A DNA stretch of 64,000 nt, taken from positions 496,001-560,000 of the forward strand of contig NZ_JAFBCA010000001.1 in NCBI RefSeq assembly GCF_016907475.1. Direction: 5' to 3'. Within the stretch, counting starts at the first letter, position 1. Every line of letters starts with the position of its first letter. The stretch is from Nocardioides cavernae (lineage in GTDB: Bacteria > Actinomycetota > Actinomycetes > Propionibacteriales > Nocardioidaceae). Shown here piece by piece: positions 45,537-53,538 of the stretch. The translations under genes and the position numbers were made by a program. The notes beneath the pieces are model-generated. The model was not told the origin of the DNA and ran no database searches. It saw only the letters and a list, made by a program, of their open reading frames with translations.

Positions 45537-46418
45537 GTGCCCGAGCTGCCCGAGGTCGAAGCCCTCGCCCAGGACCTGCGCGGTCGCCTGGTGGGTCGGG
45601 CGATCAGCCGCATCGACCTGGCCGCGTTCAGCGCGCTCAAGACCTTCGACCCGCCGCTGCACGCCCTCCACGGGACACTCGTCGACGATGTCACCCGCCA
45701 CGGGAAGTTCCTCGACATCGACGCGAGCGGGGTGCACCTCGTCATCCACCTCGCCCGGGCCGGGTGGATCAGGTGGCGCGACGAGGTGCCGGCGCTGCCG
45801 GCCAAGCCCAGCTCCAAGAACCCCCTCGCCGCCCGTATCGTCATCGACGACCCCGACCTCGAGACCCGACCCGGCCTCGACGTCACCGAGGCCGGCACCC
45901 GCAAGGGCCTCGCGATCTACGTCGTCCGCGACCCGCAGGAGGTCGAGGGCATCGCCCGGCTCGGCCCCGACCCGCTCTCCGACGACTTCACGCGCGAGGT
46001 GCTCCAGCAGATCCTCGAGCGCGAGGGGCGCAAGCAGATCAAGGGCGTGCTGCGGATGCAGTCGATCGTCGCCGGCATCGGCAACGCGTACTCCGACGAG
46101 ATCCTCCACGCCGCGCGGATGTCGCCGTTCAAGCCCGCCAACAGCCTCGACGAGGCCGACCTGCAGACGCTGTACGACGCCGTGCGCACGACGCTGGGCG
46201 ACGCGGTCCAGCGCTCGAGCGGGCTCGCCGCCAGCGAGCTGAAGGGCGAGAAGAAGAGCAACCTCGCCGTCCACGGGCGCACCGGCCAGAAGTGCCCGGT
46301 GTGCGGCGACGTGGTGCGCGAGGTGTCGTTCGCCGACTCCAGCCTGCAGTACTGCGCGACCTGCCAGACGGGCGGGAAGCCGCTGGCCGACCGGCGCATG
46401 TCCAGGCTGCTGAAGTAG
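45537..46418 (+). CDS. Fpg/Nei family DNA glycosylase
   Basis: A 293-residue base-excision repair enzyme for oxidised bases. The catalytic N-terminus is PELPEVEAL (Pro2 after Met removal, Glu3); the H2TH region contains IAGIGNAYSDEILHAARMSP; the C-terminal zinc finger is CPVCGDVVREVSF...CATC followed by Arg-rich DRRMSRLLK. The long inserted SSKNPLAARIVIDD region fits the actinobacterial Fpg2/Nei-like branch. GTG 45537 has TAGACT (45524-45529) seven bases upstream, and gives the required Pro2. Confidence 0.95.
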   Translation: MPELPEVEALAQDLRGRLVGRAISRIDLAAFSALKTFDPPLHALHGTLVDDVTRHGKFLDIDASGVHLVIHLARAGWIRWRDEVPALPAKPSSKNPLAARIVIDDPDLETRPGLDVTEAGTRKGLAIYVVRDPQEVEGIARLGPDPLSDDFTREVLQQILEREGRKQIKGVLRMQSIVAGIGNAYSDEILHAARMSPFKPANSLDEADLQTLYDAVRTTLGDAVQRSSGLAASELKGEKKSNLAVHGRTGQKCPVCGDVVREVSFADSSLQYCATCQTGGKPLADRRMSRLLK

Positions 46419-46512
46419 CCCGGACAACGGCGGAGGCGCCGGCTGGGCTCACCCCCGTGACAGCCCGGCCAGCGCCTCGTCCGTCAAGTCTACCCTGACA
46501 ATGCCTCTGGTT

Positions 46513-46902
46513 TCACGCAGTGGCGCCCTTGTCTGGCGACCGGCGGGAAAATCGCTCCCACGCCGCCTGGCGCGAGACGCCGAGCGCGCGGCCGATCTCG
46601 GCCCACGAGATGTTGCGGCTGCGGAGCAGGTCGACCCACTCGTGCGCGAACGCGGTGTTCTGCTCGGCCGAGGCGAGGATCTGCGGCAGCGTCGCCAGCA
46701 GCTCGGCGTCGTCCATCCGCTCCCACGGGAAGGAACCACGGGCCTCGGCGTAGGTGGCCTCGTCGTGGAGGATGCCGTGGAAGTCGTCCACGCACCGCTC
46801 GCACACCTGGGCGCCCAGGCCGCCGATCAGGCGCAGGTCGGTGCCCGGTCCTCCGGGTTCGCCACAGAAGGAGCAGATCCTGCCCTCGCGCGTGATCGCC
46901 AT
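46513..46902 (-). CDS. Zinc-finger/helix-turn-helix protein (ClpX-type C4 finger)
   Basis: A 129-residue protein with an N-terminal C4 finger like that of ClpX (ICSFCGEPGG...VCERCVDDF, residues about 10-40) and a C-terminal helix-turn-helix (ISWAEIGRALGVSRQAAWERF). There is no ATPase domain. It may be a DNA-binding regulator or an adaptor. ATG 46902 has GGGAGGA about seven bases upstream; the longer frame to 46935 is less likely. The 94 bases downstream to Fpg hold nothing I can identify. Confidence 0.85.
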   Translation of the reverse strand: MAITREGRICSFCGEPGGPGTDLRLIGGLGAQVCERCVDDFHGILHDEATYAEARGSFPWERMDDAELLATLPQILASAEQNTAFAHEWVDLLRSRNISWAEIGRALGVSRQAAWERFSRRSPDKGATA

Positions 46903-46979
46903 GGCGCGTCCTCCCTCTGCAGCACCGCCCGCCATCGTACGACGCCGACGGGCGCCGCGACGAGGAGGCGCGACGAGGC

Positions 46980-47468
46980 TCAGTTGGTCGACTCGGGGAT
47001 CTCCGGCAGCTCCGGCATCTCCATGTCGTCCATCGGGCTGCCGCAGGTGTCGGTGAGGTAGGTGCCGAAGGCCTCGGCCTGCTTCTTCTCCTCCGCCGAG
47101 GCGTCGGCGCCGCCCATCTCGAGGTCCTGGAGGTTGTCCATCGAGAAGTCCGAGGCGTCGATCTCCTTGGCCTGGTCGACGACCGACTCGAAGCCCTTGC
47201 GAGCGTCGTCGGAGATGTCCTCGGGCGTGCCGACCTCCTCCATCCGCGACCCCCAGTCCTTGACCGCCTGGGCCATGTCCTTGTCGCTGGGCAGCTCGGC
47301 GGTGCTCAGGTCCTCGGGCATCAGGTCGGACATCAGGCTGTTGGCCGCCTCGCAGAAGCCGTCCTTGCTCGCGTCGCTCGGGGCACCGCCGCTTCCTCCG
47401 CAGGCCGAGGTGACGGTGCCGACCAGGAGCACGGCGCTGGTCAGGGTCAGGCGAGCACGGATGGTCAT
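46980..47468 (-). CDS. Predicted lipoprotein of unknown function
   Basis: A 162-residue exported protein. The signal peptide ends in a lipobox VTSAC (Cys23), followed by a Gly/Ser linker; the mature part is acidic and helical, with three Met/Pro-rich stretches at the end (SPMDDMEMPELPEIPES). Two further cysteines (FCEAAN and TDTCGSP) may form a disulfide. No family recognised. ATG 47468 has AGAGGGGGA upstream. Confidence 0.82.
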   Translation of the reverse strand: MTIRARLTLTSAVLLVGTVTSACGGSGGAPSDASKDGFCEAANSLMSDLMPEDLSTAELPSDKDMAQAVKDWGSRMEEVGTPEDISDDARKGFESVVDQAKEIDASDFSMDNLQDLEMGGADASAEEKKQAEAFGTYLTDTCGSPMDDMEMPELPEIPESTN

Positions 47469-47540
47469 GGGATCCCCCTCTGGTGGGACGCGTCCCCCGT
47501 CGGGATCACGTCGCGATCGCGCCTACCCTCCCGTGACCAG

Positions 47541-48230
47541 TCACTGATCGTCCACCCGGAAGGGATCCGGCAGCGGAACGTCGAGGCTCCGCCTGAGCGA
47601 CTCGAGGTAGTCCGCGCGCGGACGTCGTACGACGCCCAGCGACTCGAGGTGGGGGGTCTGCCACTGCACGTCCAGCAGCCTCCGGTCGGCGTACCGGTCG
47701 TGCAGCAGGTCGACGAGCGCCAGCAGCGCGACCTTCGAGGCGTCCCGCTCGCGGTGGAACATCGACTCCCCCGCGAAGAGCCCGCCGACGCTGACCCCGT
47801 AGAGCCCGCCCGCGAGCCGGTCGTCGCGCCAGGCCTCGACGGAGTGGGCCCACCCGAGGCGGTGCAGGCGGCCGTAGGCGTGCCGGAACTCCGGCGTGAT
47901 CCAGCCGTCGGCCCGGTCCGGGCTGCCGCACGCGGCGACGACCTCGTCGAAGACGGTGTCGATGCGGATCTCGTACTCGCGCGAAGAGCGGCGCAGCGAC
48001 CGGGACACGCGCAGCCCGTCGAGCGGCAGCACGCCCCGCTCCACGGGGGAGAACCAGCCGAGGTGCTCCTCGCCGTCGAGGGTCACCGGCATCGGGAAGA
48101 GGCCCAGCCCATAGGCCGTGACCAGCGTGCCCGGCTCCAGGTCGGCGCCCAGCGCGACGAGGTCGTCGTCGGGGTCCCACGACGAGCACGCCGGGAAGGC
48201 CCAGGGCGTCGGAGCGGGGGCGATGGGCAC
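47541..48230 (-). CDS. aat: Leucyl/phenylalanyl-tRNA--protein transferase
   Basis: A 229-residue enzyme that adds Leu or Phe to N-terminal Arg/Lys of proteins, marking them for ClpS-ClpAP in the N-end rule. Motifs: PWAFPACSSWDPDDDLVALGADL near the N-terminus, GLFPMP, WFSPVERGVLPLDG, GWAHSVEAW, and GVSVGGLFAGESMFHRERDASKVAL, plus LLDVQWQTPHLESLG. GTG 48230 is chosen because TAGCGT (48243-48238) lies seven bases upstream; GTG 48239 would add three residues. Confidence 0.94.
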   Translation of the reverse strand: MPIAPAPTPWAFPACSSWDPDDDLVALGADLEPGTLVTAYGLGLFPMPVTLDGEEHLGWFSPVERGVLPLDGLRVSRSLRRSSREYEIRIDTVFDEVVAACGSPDRADGWITPEFRHAYGRLHRLGWAHSVEAWRDDRLAGGLYGVSVGGLFAGESMFHRERDASKVALLALVDLLHDRYADRRLLDVQWQTPHLESLGVVRRPRADYLESLRRSLDVPLPDPFRVDDQ

Positions 48231-48341
48231 CCTTCGCACGCTAGCGAACAACCCAACCGTCCGGGGACCACGTCTCCTGTCCGGCGCCGGCTCGGAGCGA
48301 CGGGCGGGGGATCTCGCGCGGGCGGCCGTACGATCGGTGGC

Positions 48342-49019
48342 ATGGGCCTGAAGGAGACCGTCGAGCGGCAGCTCACCCCCCGGATCACCGAGATCGCACC
48401 CACCCTGACCGGGGGCTTCGTGCGCGAGGCGCTCAACCGTGCGATCGACGGCGTCGGCCCGCTCGCCCCGGCCGCGCAGGCGGCCGACAAGCAGCTGCGC
48501 GAGCAGCGCGGCAACGTGGAGCGCGCGATCCACGAGGTGATCGAGAACAACGTCCGGATCGCCGGCGCACAGGGCTTCGCCACCAACGTCGGCGGCATGA
48601 TCACCATGGCGGTGACCATCCCCGCCAACGTCACCGGGCTCGCCATCATCCAGTGCCGGATGGTCGCCGGCATCGCCCACCTCCGCGGTCACGACCTCGC
48701 CGACCCGCGGGTCCGCAACGCCATCCTCTCCCTCCTGCTGGGCGAGGAGCAGGTCCACGAGCTGGTCAAGAAGCGCAAGCTGCCCAGCACGCCCATGGCG
48801 ATCGCCACGGCCCCGGTCCACGACCCGACCATCGACCGCGTCATCTCGGCCGTCGTCGCGACCGACATCGTCGCGCGGGTCGCCGGCAAGCGGCTGGCGA
48901 CCACTCTCGGCCGGAAGATCCCCGTGGTCGGCGGCGTGGTCGGCATGGGTGCCGATGGCTACGCGACCTGGCGCGTCGGTCGCTACGCCGACCGCGAGAT
49001 GCTGCCGCGTCGGCGGTAG
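48342..49019 (+). CDS. EcsC-like protein
   Basis: A 225-residue protein with amphipathic N-terminal helices, a hydrophobic central stretch (NVGGMITMAVTIPANVTGLAII) and a hydrophobic Gly-rich C-terminal region (KIPVVGGVVGMGADGYATWRVG), the pattern of the EcsC family, whose molecular role is unknown. ATG 48342 has TACGAT (48329-48334) seven bases upstream. Confidence 0.75.
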   Translation: MGLKETVERQLTPRITEIAPTLTGGFVREALNRAIDGVGPLAPAAQAADKQLREQRGNVERAIHEVIENNVRIAGAQGFATNVGGMITMAVTIPANVTGLAIIQCRMVAGIAHLRGHDLADPRVRNAILSLLLGEEQVHELVKKRKLPSTPMAIATAPVHDPTIDRVISAVVATDIVARVAGKRLATTLGRKIPVVGGVVGMGADGYATWRVGRYADREMLPRRR

Positions 49020-49067
49020 CCCTGCCGTCGACGCGTCACGTCGGCGGGTGACCGCTCCATCGGAGGG

Positions 49068-50261
49068 TCAGTCCTTGCGCCCGCGCAGCCGCCTGTAGGC
49101 GTCGAGCGAGCCCCTGCCGGCGGGGCTGTTCTCGAGGGTGGTGACCACCTTGCGCCGGGCGCGGTAGGCCGGGGTCGCGCGCGCCCGGTCGAGCTCCTCG
49201 CGGGCCTCGCGCACCTCACCGTGGAGCCGCTCCTCCACCGCCCGCAGCCGCGCGGCCTCCACGAGCAGCGCGCTGATCGCGTCGAGGGCGGGCGGCAGCA
49301 GCTCGTCCGCCGTCGCGGAGTCCGGGTCGGCGAAGGTGCCGGCGTCGGGGCCGAGCAGGTCGTCGAGCGAGCCGGCGACGTCGTACCCGCGCTCGGCGAG
49401 CACCTCGATCCAGCGCTCCGACAGCTCGCGTGCCCAGGCGTGGTCCTCGGGCGCGAGGCCGAGCCGCGCCGACGCCACGCTGCGTGACAGCGTCTGGTGG
49501 GCCAGCGTCTCGCGCACCAGGGGTCGGTAGTCGGGGGGCGCGATGATCGAGGTCACCCGCTCGTTGATGGTGCGCAGGAGCGAGGTCTCCGGGACGCCGA
49601 GGGACGGGTTCTCGCGCTCGGCGGTCAGGTCGAGGGGCAGCCCGTCGAGGCCGAAGGTCCCGGAGAACCGGCGCCACAGCTCGCCGCGGTCCGCGCCCGG
49701 CGGGGGCAGCGTCACCAGGTGCACGCGCTCGGGCGGCAGCGAGGAGCCCCACCGCTCGAGGATGTCGGGGATCTCCTGCACCGCCCAGAACCACGAGCCG
49801 ATGCGGGAGTCGCGGGCCGGGTCGCGGATGGTGCGGAGGAACTTGGCGTACGTGATGTGGCTGCGGTGCTTGACGTTCTCCTGCCACTCCGCGGGGATCT
49901 GGCGCACCAGGTCGCGGACCGACAGCACGAGGTGCACCTCGGCGTCACCGAGGGAGGCGAGCGCGCGCTCGACCTGCGTCGGCGTGGCCCGCGCGAAGAT
50001 CTCGTGGCTCACGATCGCGGTGCCGTGCCACTCCCGGACCTCGGCGGCGAGCCGGTCCCAGGCGCCGACGGCCTCGGTCTCGATGCCGCCCCACGGCAGC
50101 GTCATCAGGTCGAGCGCGGCGAGGAAATGGGCGTCGAACCGGTCGGCGGGGTAGAGGATGTCGTGCTCGCGCAGCACCGGCTGGTTGCGGAAGAGGACGT
50201 CCTGGAGGTAGGACGTGCCCGTCTTCGGGCAGCCCACGTGCAGCAGCACTCGCCTGCTCAC
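49068..50261 (-). CDS. Sulfotransferase-like protein (first paralogue)
   Basis: A 397-residue P-loop protein resembling PAPS-dependent sulfotransferases. The 5'-phosphosulfate loop is VGCPKTGTSYLQ near residue 10; the 3'-phosphate site is seen in VRDLVRQIPAEW. A C-terminal coiled coil (about 325-370, ERLHGEVREAREELDRARA) and a basic end follow. The acceptor is unknown. GTG 50261 overlaps the stop of the middle gene (GTGA). It is the last gene of a three-gene operon with another sulfotransferase-like protein. Confidence 0.83.
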   Translation of the reverse strand: MSRRVLLHVGCPKTGTSYLQDVLFRNQPVLREHDILYPADRFDAHFLAALDLMTLPWGGIETEAVGAWDRLAAEVREWHGTAIVSHEIFARATPTQVERALASLGDAEVHLVLSVRDLVRQIPAEWQENVKHRSHITYAKFLRTIRDPARDSRIGSWFWAVQEIPDILERWGSSLPPERVHLVTLPPPGADRGELWRRFSGTFGLDGLPLDLTAERENPSLGVPETSLLRTINERVTSIIAPPDYRPLVRETLAHQTLSRSVASARLGLAPEDHAWARELSERWIEVLAERGYDVAGSLDDLLGPDAGTFADPDSATADELLPPALDAISALLVEAARLRAVEERLHGEVREAREELDRARATPAYRARRKVVTTLENSPAGRGSLDAYRRLRGRKD

Positions 50262-51439
50262 CGCTCCACCCTCCTCTCCGTGCTCCTCTCCCGGCCCGTG
50301 CGCCAGGCCGGGTCGACGATCATCCGGATCGCCAGGTCGAGCACCTGCTGGCCGTCCACCCCCGCCTGCCCGGCCGGCCGGGACGGGCCGGGCCGGGCCG
50401 CCGCGGCGCGCGGCGCGAGGTCGGCGAGGTCGCCGACGACAGGGTAGCCAGCGCGGGTCAGTCGCCGCGCCATGCGGGCCGCGGACGACGCGACCCACTC
50501 GTGCTCGGCTGCGGGTACGACGGCGGGCGGGACGCCGCTGTCGGGCATCCGGGTCTGCAGCGTCCGCATCAGCGCGGGCCGCTCGGCCACGGGGACCCGG
50601 ATGCCGACGACGGCCGAGATCCGTCGGGCCAGCTCGGCCTGGTCGGCGCCGGGCACCTGCACCGACGGGAGCCGGCGGACGCCGAGGTGCTCGGGCAGGC
50701 GGTCGAGGTCGGTGACGATCCGGACGAACGGCCGGCGCCCTCCCCAGCGGCGTACGGAGTCGTCGAGGTCCACGCGGGCCGGCAGCTGGTCGCGCTCGCG
50801 CCAGAAGCGCAGCCAGTCGCCCCACGGCCTGCTGCCGTGCTCGAAGCAGCGCTGCGTCCAGGTGTGGGCGAGCAGGTCGTCGAGCGGGCCACCGACCGCC
50901 ACGACGAAGGGCCGCGGGCCGCCCTCGGGACGGCCGCGGCCGAGCAGGTGCTCGCGGACGGCGGTGGCGACGACGGGGTCGCCGACGAGCCGGAAGCGTC
51001 GCCGCCACGGCCTCGGCATCCCCCGGCGGACCGGGTCGGGTCCGAGCGCGACGAGGTCGTCGGCGAGCAGCGTGCTCGCCACCCGGAGCAGCTCGTGGGC
51101 GTCGACCGAGGCGGGGTCGACGGGCCGCGCCCCGAAACCGGCGGCCGCGGCGCCGACCAGCGGCAGGTCGGCCTTGCCGCGACCGGCGGCGGGCGCGGCG
51201 AGCACCCGGTCCGCGAGTCGAGTGCGCTCGCGGTCGTGGTCGCCGCGGGGCCGCGCACTCGACTCGCGGGCCAGGTTGATCCGGCGCAGGAGCTCGAGCT
51301 GCTGGGCCCCGGGCAGCGCGCGACCGGTCGGATCGTTGCCGGCAGCGGGGTCGGTCCACTCCAGCCACGGCGTCGTACCGCCCGCCCGGAGGTGGGCGAC
51401 CCAGCCGTGCACCGATGCCGCCGGTCGGGGGGCGGTCAC
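50258..51439 (-). CDS. Unknown protein between two sulfotransferase-like genes
   Basis: A 393-residue cytoplasmic protein with no family that I recognise. It is Arg/Asp/Pro-rich, starts with SVHGWVAHLRAGGTTPWLEW, has a helical HELLRVASTLLADDLVALG region and a middle WRRRFRLVGDPVVATAVREHLLG. Both ends overlap its neighbours by four bases (GTGA), so its translation is coupled to theirs and it likely acts in the same pathway. No P-loop, signal peptide or membrane helix is visible. Confidence 0.75.
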   Translation of the reverse strand: MTAPRPAASVHGWVAHLRAGGTTPWLEWTDPAAGNDPTGRALPGAQQLELLRRINLARESSARPRGDHDRERTRLADRVLAAPAAGRGKADLPLVGAAAAGFGARPVDPASVDAHELLRVASTLLADDLVALGPDPVRRGMPRPWRRRFRLVGDPVVATAVREHLLGRGRPEGGPRPFVVAVGGPLDDLLAHTWTQRCFEHGSRPWGDWLRFWRERDQLPARVDLDDSVRRWGGRRPFVRIVTDLDRLPEHLGVRRLPSVQVPGADQAELARRISAVVGIRVPVAERPALMRTLQTRMPDSGVPPAVVPAAEHEWVASSAARMARRLTRAGYPVVGDLADLAPRAAAARPGPSRPAGQAGVDGQQVLDLAIRMIVDPAWRTGRERSTERRVER

Positions 51440-52524
51440 CGGTCCCGCAGCCGACGCGCGGTGCCGCGGAGCCGGCCGGCGACCGTGTCGGTCGAGGCCC
51501 GGCTGGCGGCCTCCTGCGTCATCTCGCACAACGCGTCGAGGGCGGCACCGAGCTCGAGCTTGGCGCGCACCCGGTCCGGGTCCTTCCACTTCTCGTCGTC
51601 GGCGGGCCGGCGCGGGCGGAGGTCGTCGACGTCACCGACCACGTCGACGCCGCTGCGCTTGATCCAGTCGATCCACACCTCGCCCTCCTGCTCGGCGAAG
51701 TCGAACCGGTGGGACGGGAGCCGGACGGGTACGGCGTCGCGGGCGACCAGCACCTCCTGGGCGAGCAGCTCGCGGATCAGGGCGTCGTACACCGGGTCGC
51801 GCCACACCCCCAGCTCGAGGCGCCGGTTGAGCTTGCGCAGCAGCGAGGTCTCGGCGATCCCCAGCGACCGGTTGTCGCGCTCGGAGTCGAGCGGCGCCCA
51901 CGCCGGGTCGATCCGGAACGCGCGGCAGAAGCGCAGCCACAGCTCGTCGCCGTTGGGCCCCCGGTCGTGCGGCACGGTGACCACGTGGATCCGCTCGGGC
52001 GGGAGCTTCGCGCCCCAGGCGCCCAGCACGGCAGGCAGGTCGAACGCGCGCCGGAAGAAGAACGACGTGCCGGACTCGTAGCGGTCGAGGAAGCGACGGA
52101 AGGGCCACTTGCGGCCCTGCTTGATCGACTCCTGCCACGCCGCGGGCAGCTGGCGGCCGAGGTCGCGCGCGGAGTAGACGATGTGCACCTCGTTGCCGGC
52201 GAGGTCGTTGAGCGCCTTGGCGATCTTGTCGGGCTGGGCGCCGGCGAGGATCTCGTGGCTGATCACCACGTTGTCCTGCGCGCGGTCGACCCTCCGGACC
52301 ATCGCGTCCCAGGCACCCTTGGCGTGCCCGGGCCGGCCGCCCCAGTCCTGGTCGAGCAGGTCGAGCGCGGCCCGGAAGTGGAACATGTCCGAGCGTCCCG
52401 AGCGTGTCGCCGGGACGGTGACCCCGTGGCGGCCCAGCGCGGCGGTGTTGAGCCGCAACCGGTCCTGCATGTAGGTGGTGCCGGTCTTCGGGGCGCCGAT
52501 GTGCAGGTGGACGACGCGGCTCAT
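51436..52524 (-). CDS. Sulfotransferase-like protein (second paralogue)
   Basis: A 362-residue relative of the product of 49068-50261. The P-loop is HIGAPKTGTTYMQDRLRLN at the N-terminus and the 3'-phosphate site YSARDLGRQLPAAWQES. The C-terminus lacks the coiled coil. ATG 52524 has CACAAT seven bases upstream, so this is the promoter-proximal gene of the operon. Sulfotransferase activity is inferred from the two motifs. Confidence 0.83.
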   Translation of the reverse strand: MSRVVHLHIGAPKTGTTYMQDRLRLNTAALGRHGVTVPATRSGRSDMFHFRAALDLLDQDWGGRPGHAKGAWDAMVRRVDRAQDNVVISHEILAGAQPDKIAKALNDLAGNEVHIVYSARDLGRQLPAAWQESIKQGRKWPFRRFLDRYESGTSFFFRRAFDLPAVLGAWGAKLPPERIHVVTVPHDRGPNGDELWLRFCRAFRIDPAWAPLDSERDNRSLGIAETSLLRKLNRRLELGVWRDPVYDALIRELLAQEVLVARDAVPVRLPSHRFDFAEQEGEVWIDWIKRSGVDVVGDVDDLRPRRPADDEKWKDPDRVRAKLELGAALDALCEMTQEAASRASTDTVAGRLRGTARRLRDR

Positions 52525-52605
52525 GCCGCTGATTGTGCCCGAGTCGGGGTGGTCCAGTGGCAACTGGCTTCCCACGACCACCCGGGGCGACCGTTCGTCA
52601 CTGGA

Positions 52606-53538
52606 CTACCCGGGGGTCCCGAGGGCGCGTACGACGGCGCTGGGGCTCGGGCGGCCGAGCTGGGCGGCCATCCACGTGCTGGTGGCCACCATGGCGTCGA
52701 GGTCGACCCCGTGCTCGATCCCGAGACCGGTCAGCATCCACACCAGGTCCTCGGTGGCGAGGTTGCCGGTGGCCGACTTCGCGTAGGGGCAGCCGCCGAG
52801 GCCGCCGGCGCTGGCGTCGAAGGTGGTGATGCCCACCTGCAGCGCCGAGAAGGTGTTGGCGAGCGCCTGGCCATAGGTGTCGTGGAAGTGCATGGCGAGC
52901 CGGTCGGTGCCGACACCCGCGTCGGCGAACGCAGCGACGAGGGCCTTCACGTGGCCCGCGGTCGCGACGCCGATGGTGTCGCCGAGGCTGAGCTGGCTCG
53001 CACCGAGGTCGAGCAGCCGCGTGCCGGCGGTGACGACCTGCTCGATCGGGACGGCGCCCTCCCAGGGGTCGCCGAAGCACATCGACACGTAGGCCCGCAC
53101 GTCGAGTCCGGCATCCCGGGCCCGGGCCACGGTCGGCGCGAACATCGTGAACTGCTCGTCGAAGGTGCGGTTGAGGTTCTTGCCGGCGAAGGTCTCCGTC
53201 GCGCTGCCGAAGATCGCCACGTGCCGCAGGCCCAGCTCGAGGGCCCGGTCGAGGCCGCGCTCGTTGGGCACCAGCACCGGGAGGTCGCGGCCCTCGTCGC
53301 CGAGCTCGGTCATCAGCTCCCCGGCGTCGGCGAGCTGCGGCACCCAGCGCGGGTGCACGAAGCTGGTCGCCTCGACGATCGGGAGGCCCGCCGCCACGAG
53401 ACGTCGTACGAACTCGGCCTTGACCGCCACCGGGACGATCGCCTGCTCGTTCTGCAGGCCGTCGCGCGGACCGACCTCGTAGATCGTCACCCGCTCGGGA
53501 AGGCCGTCGGCGCGGACGGTCATGGGCAGGTCGTTCAT
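52606..53538 (-). CDS. mvaB: Hydroxymethylglutaryl-CoA lyase
   Basis: A 310-residue TIM-barrel enzyme that splits HMG-CoA to acetyl-CoA and acetoacetate, the last step of leucine breakdown. Motifs: VTIYEVGPRDGLQNE (metal site), SFVHPRWVPQLAD, HFHDTYGQALAN, and the signature GGLGGCPYAKSATGNLATED with the catalytic Cys. Its ATG overlaps the stop of the carboxylase alpha gene (ATGA), which places it in the leucine operon. Confidence 0.96.
   Translation of the reverse strand: MNDLPMTVRADGLPERVTIYEVGPRDGLQNEQAIVPVAVKAEFVRRLVAAGLPIVEATSFVHPRWVPQLADAGELMTELGDEGRDLPVLVPNERGLDRALELGLRHVAIFGSATETFAGKNLNRTFDEQFTMFAPTVARARDAGLDVRAYVSMCFGDPWEGAVPIEQVVTAGTRLLDLGASQLSLGDTIGVATAGHVKALVAAFADAGVGTDRLAMHFHDTYGQALANTFSALQVGITTFDASAGGLGGCPYAKSATGNLATEDLVWMLTGLGIEHGVDLDAMVATSTWMAAQLGRPSPSAVVRALGTPG

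Noticed and set aside
46449..46512. Short minus-strand peptide frame after the zinc-finger gene
   Set aside because: No start codon with support, and it is the continuation of a shadow frame.
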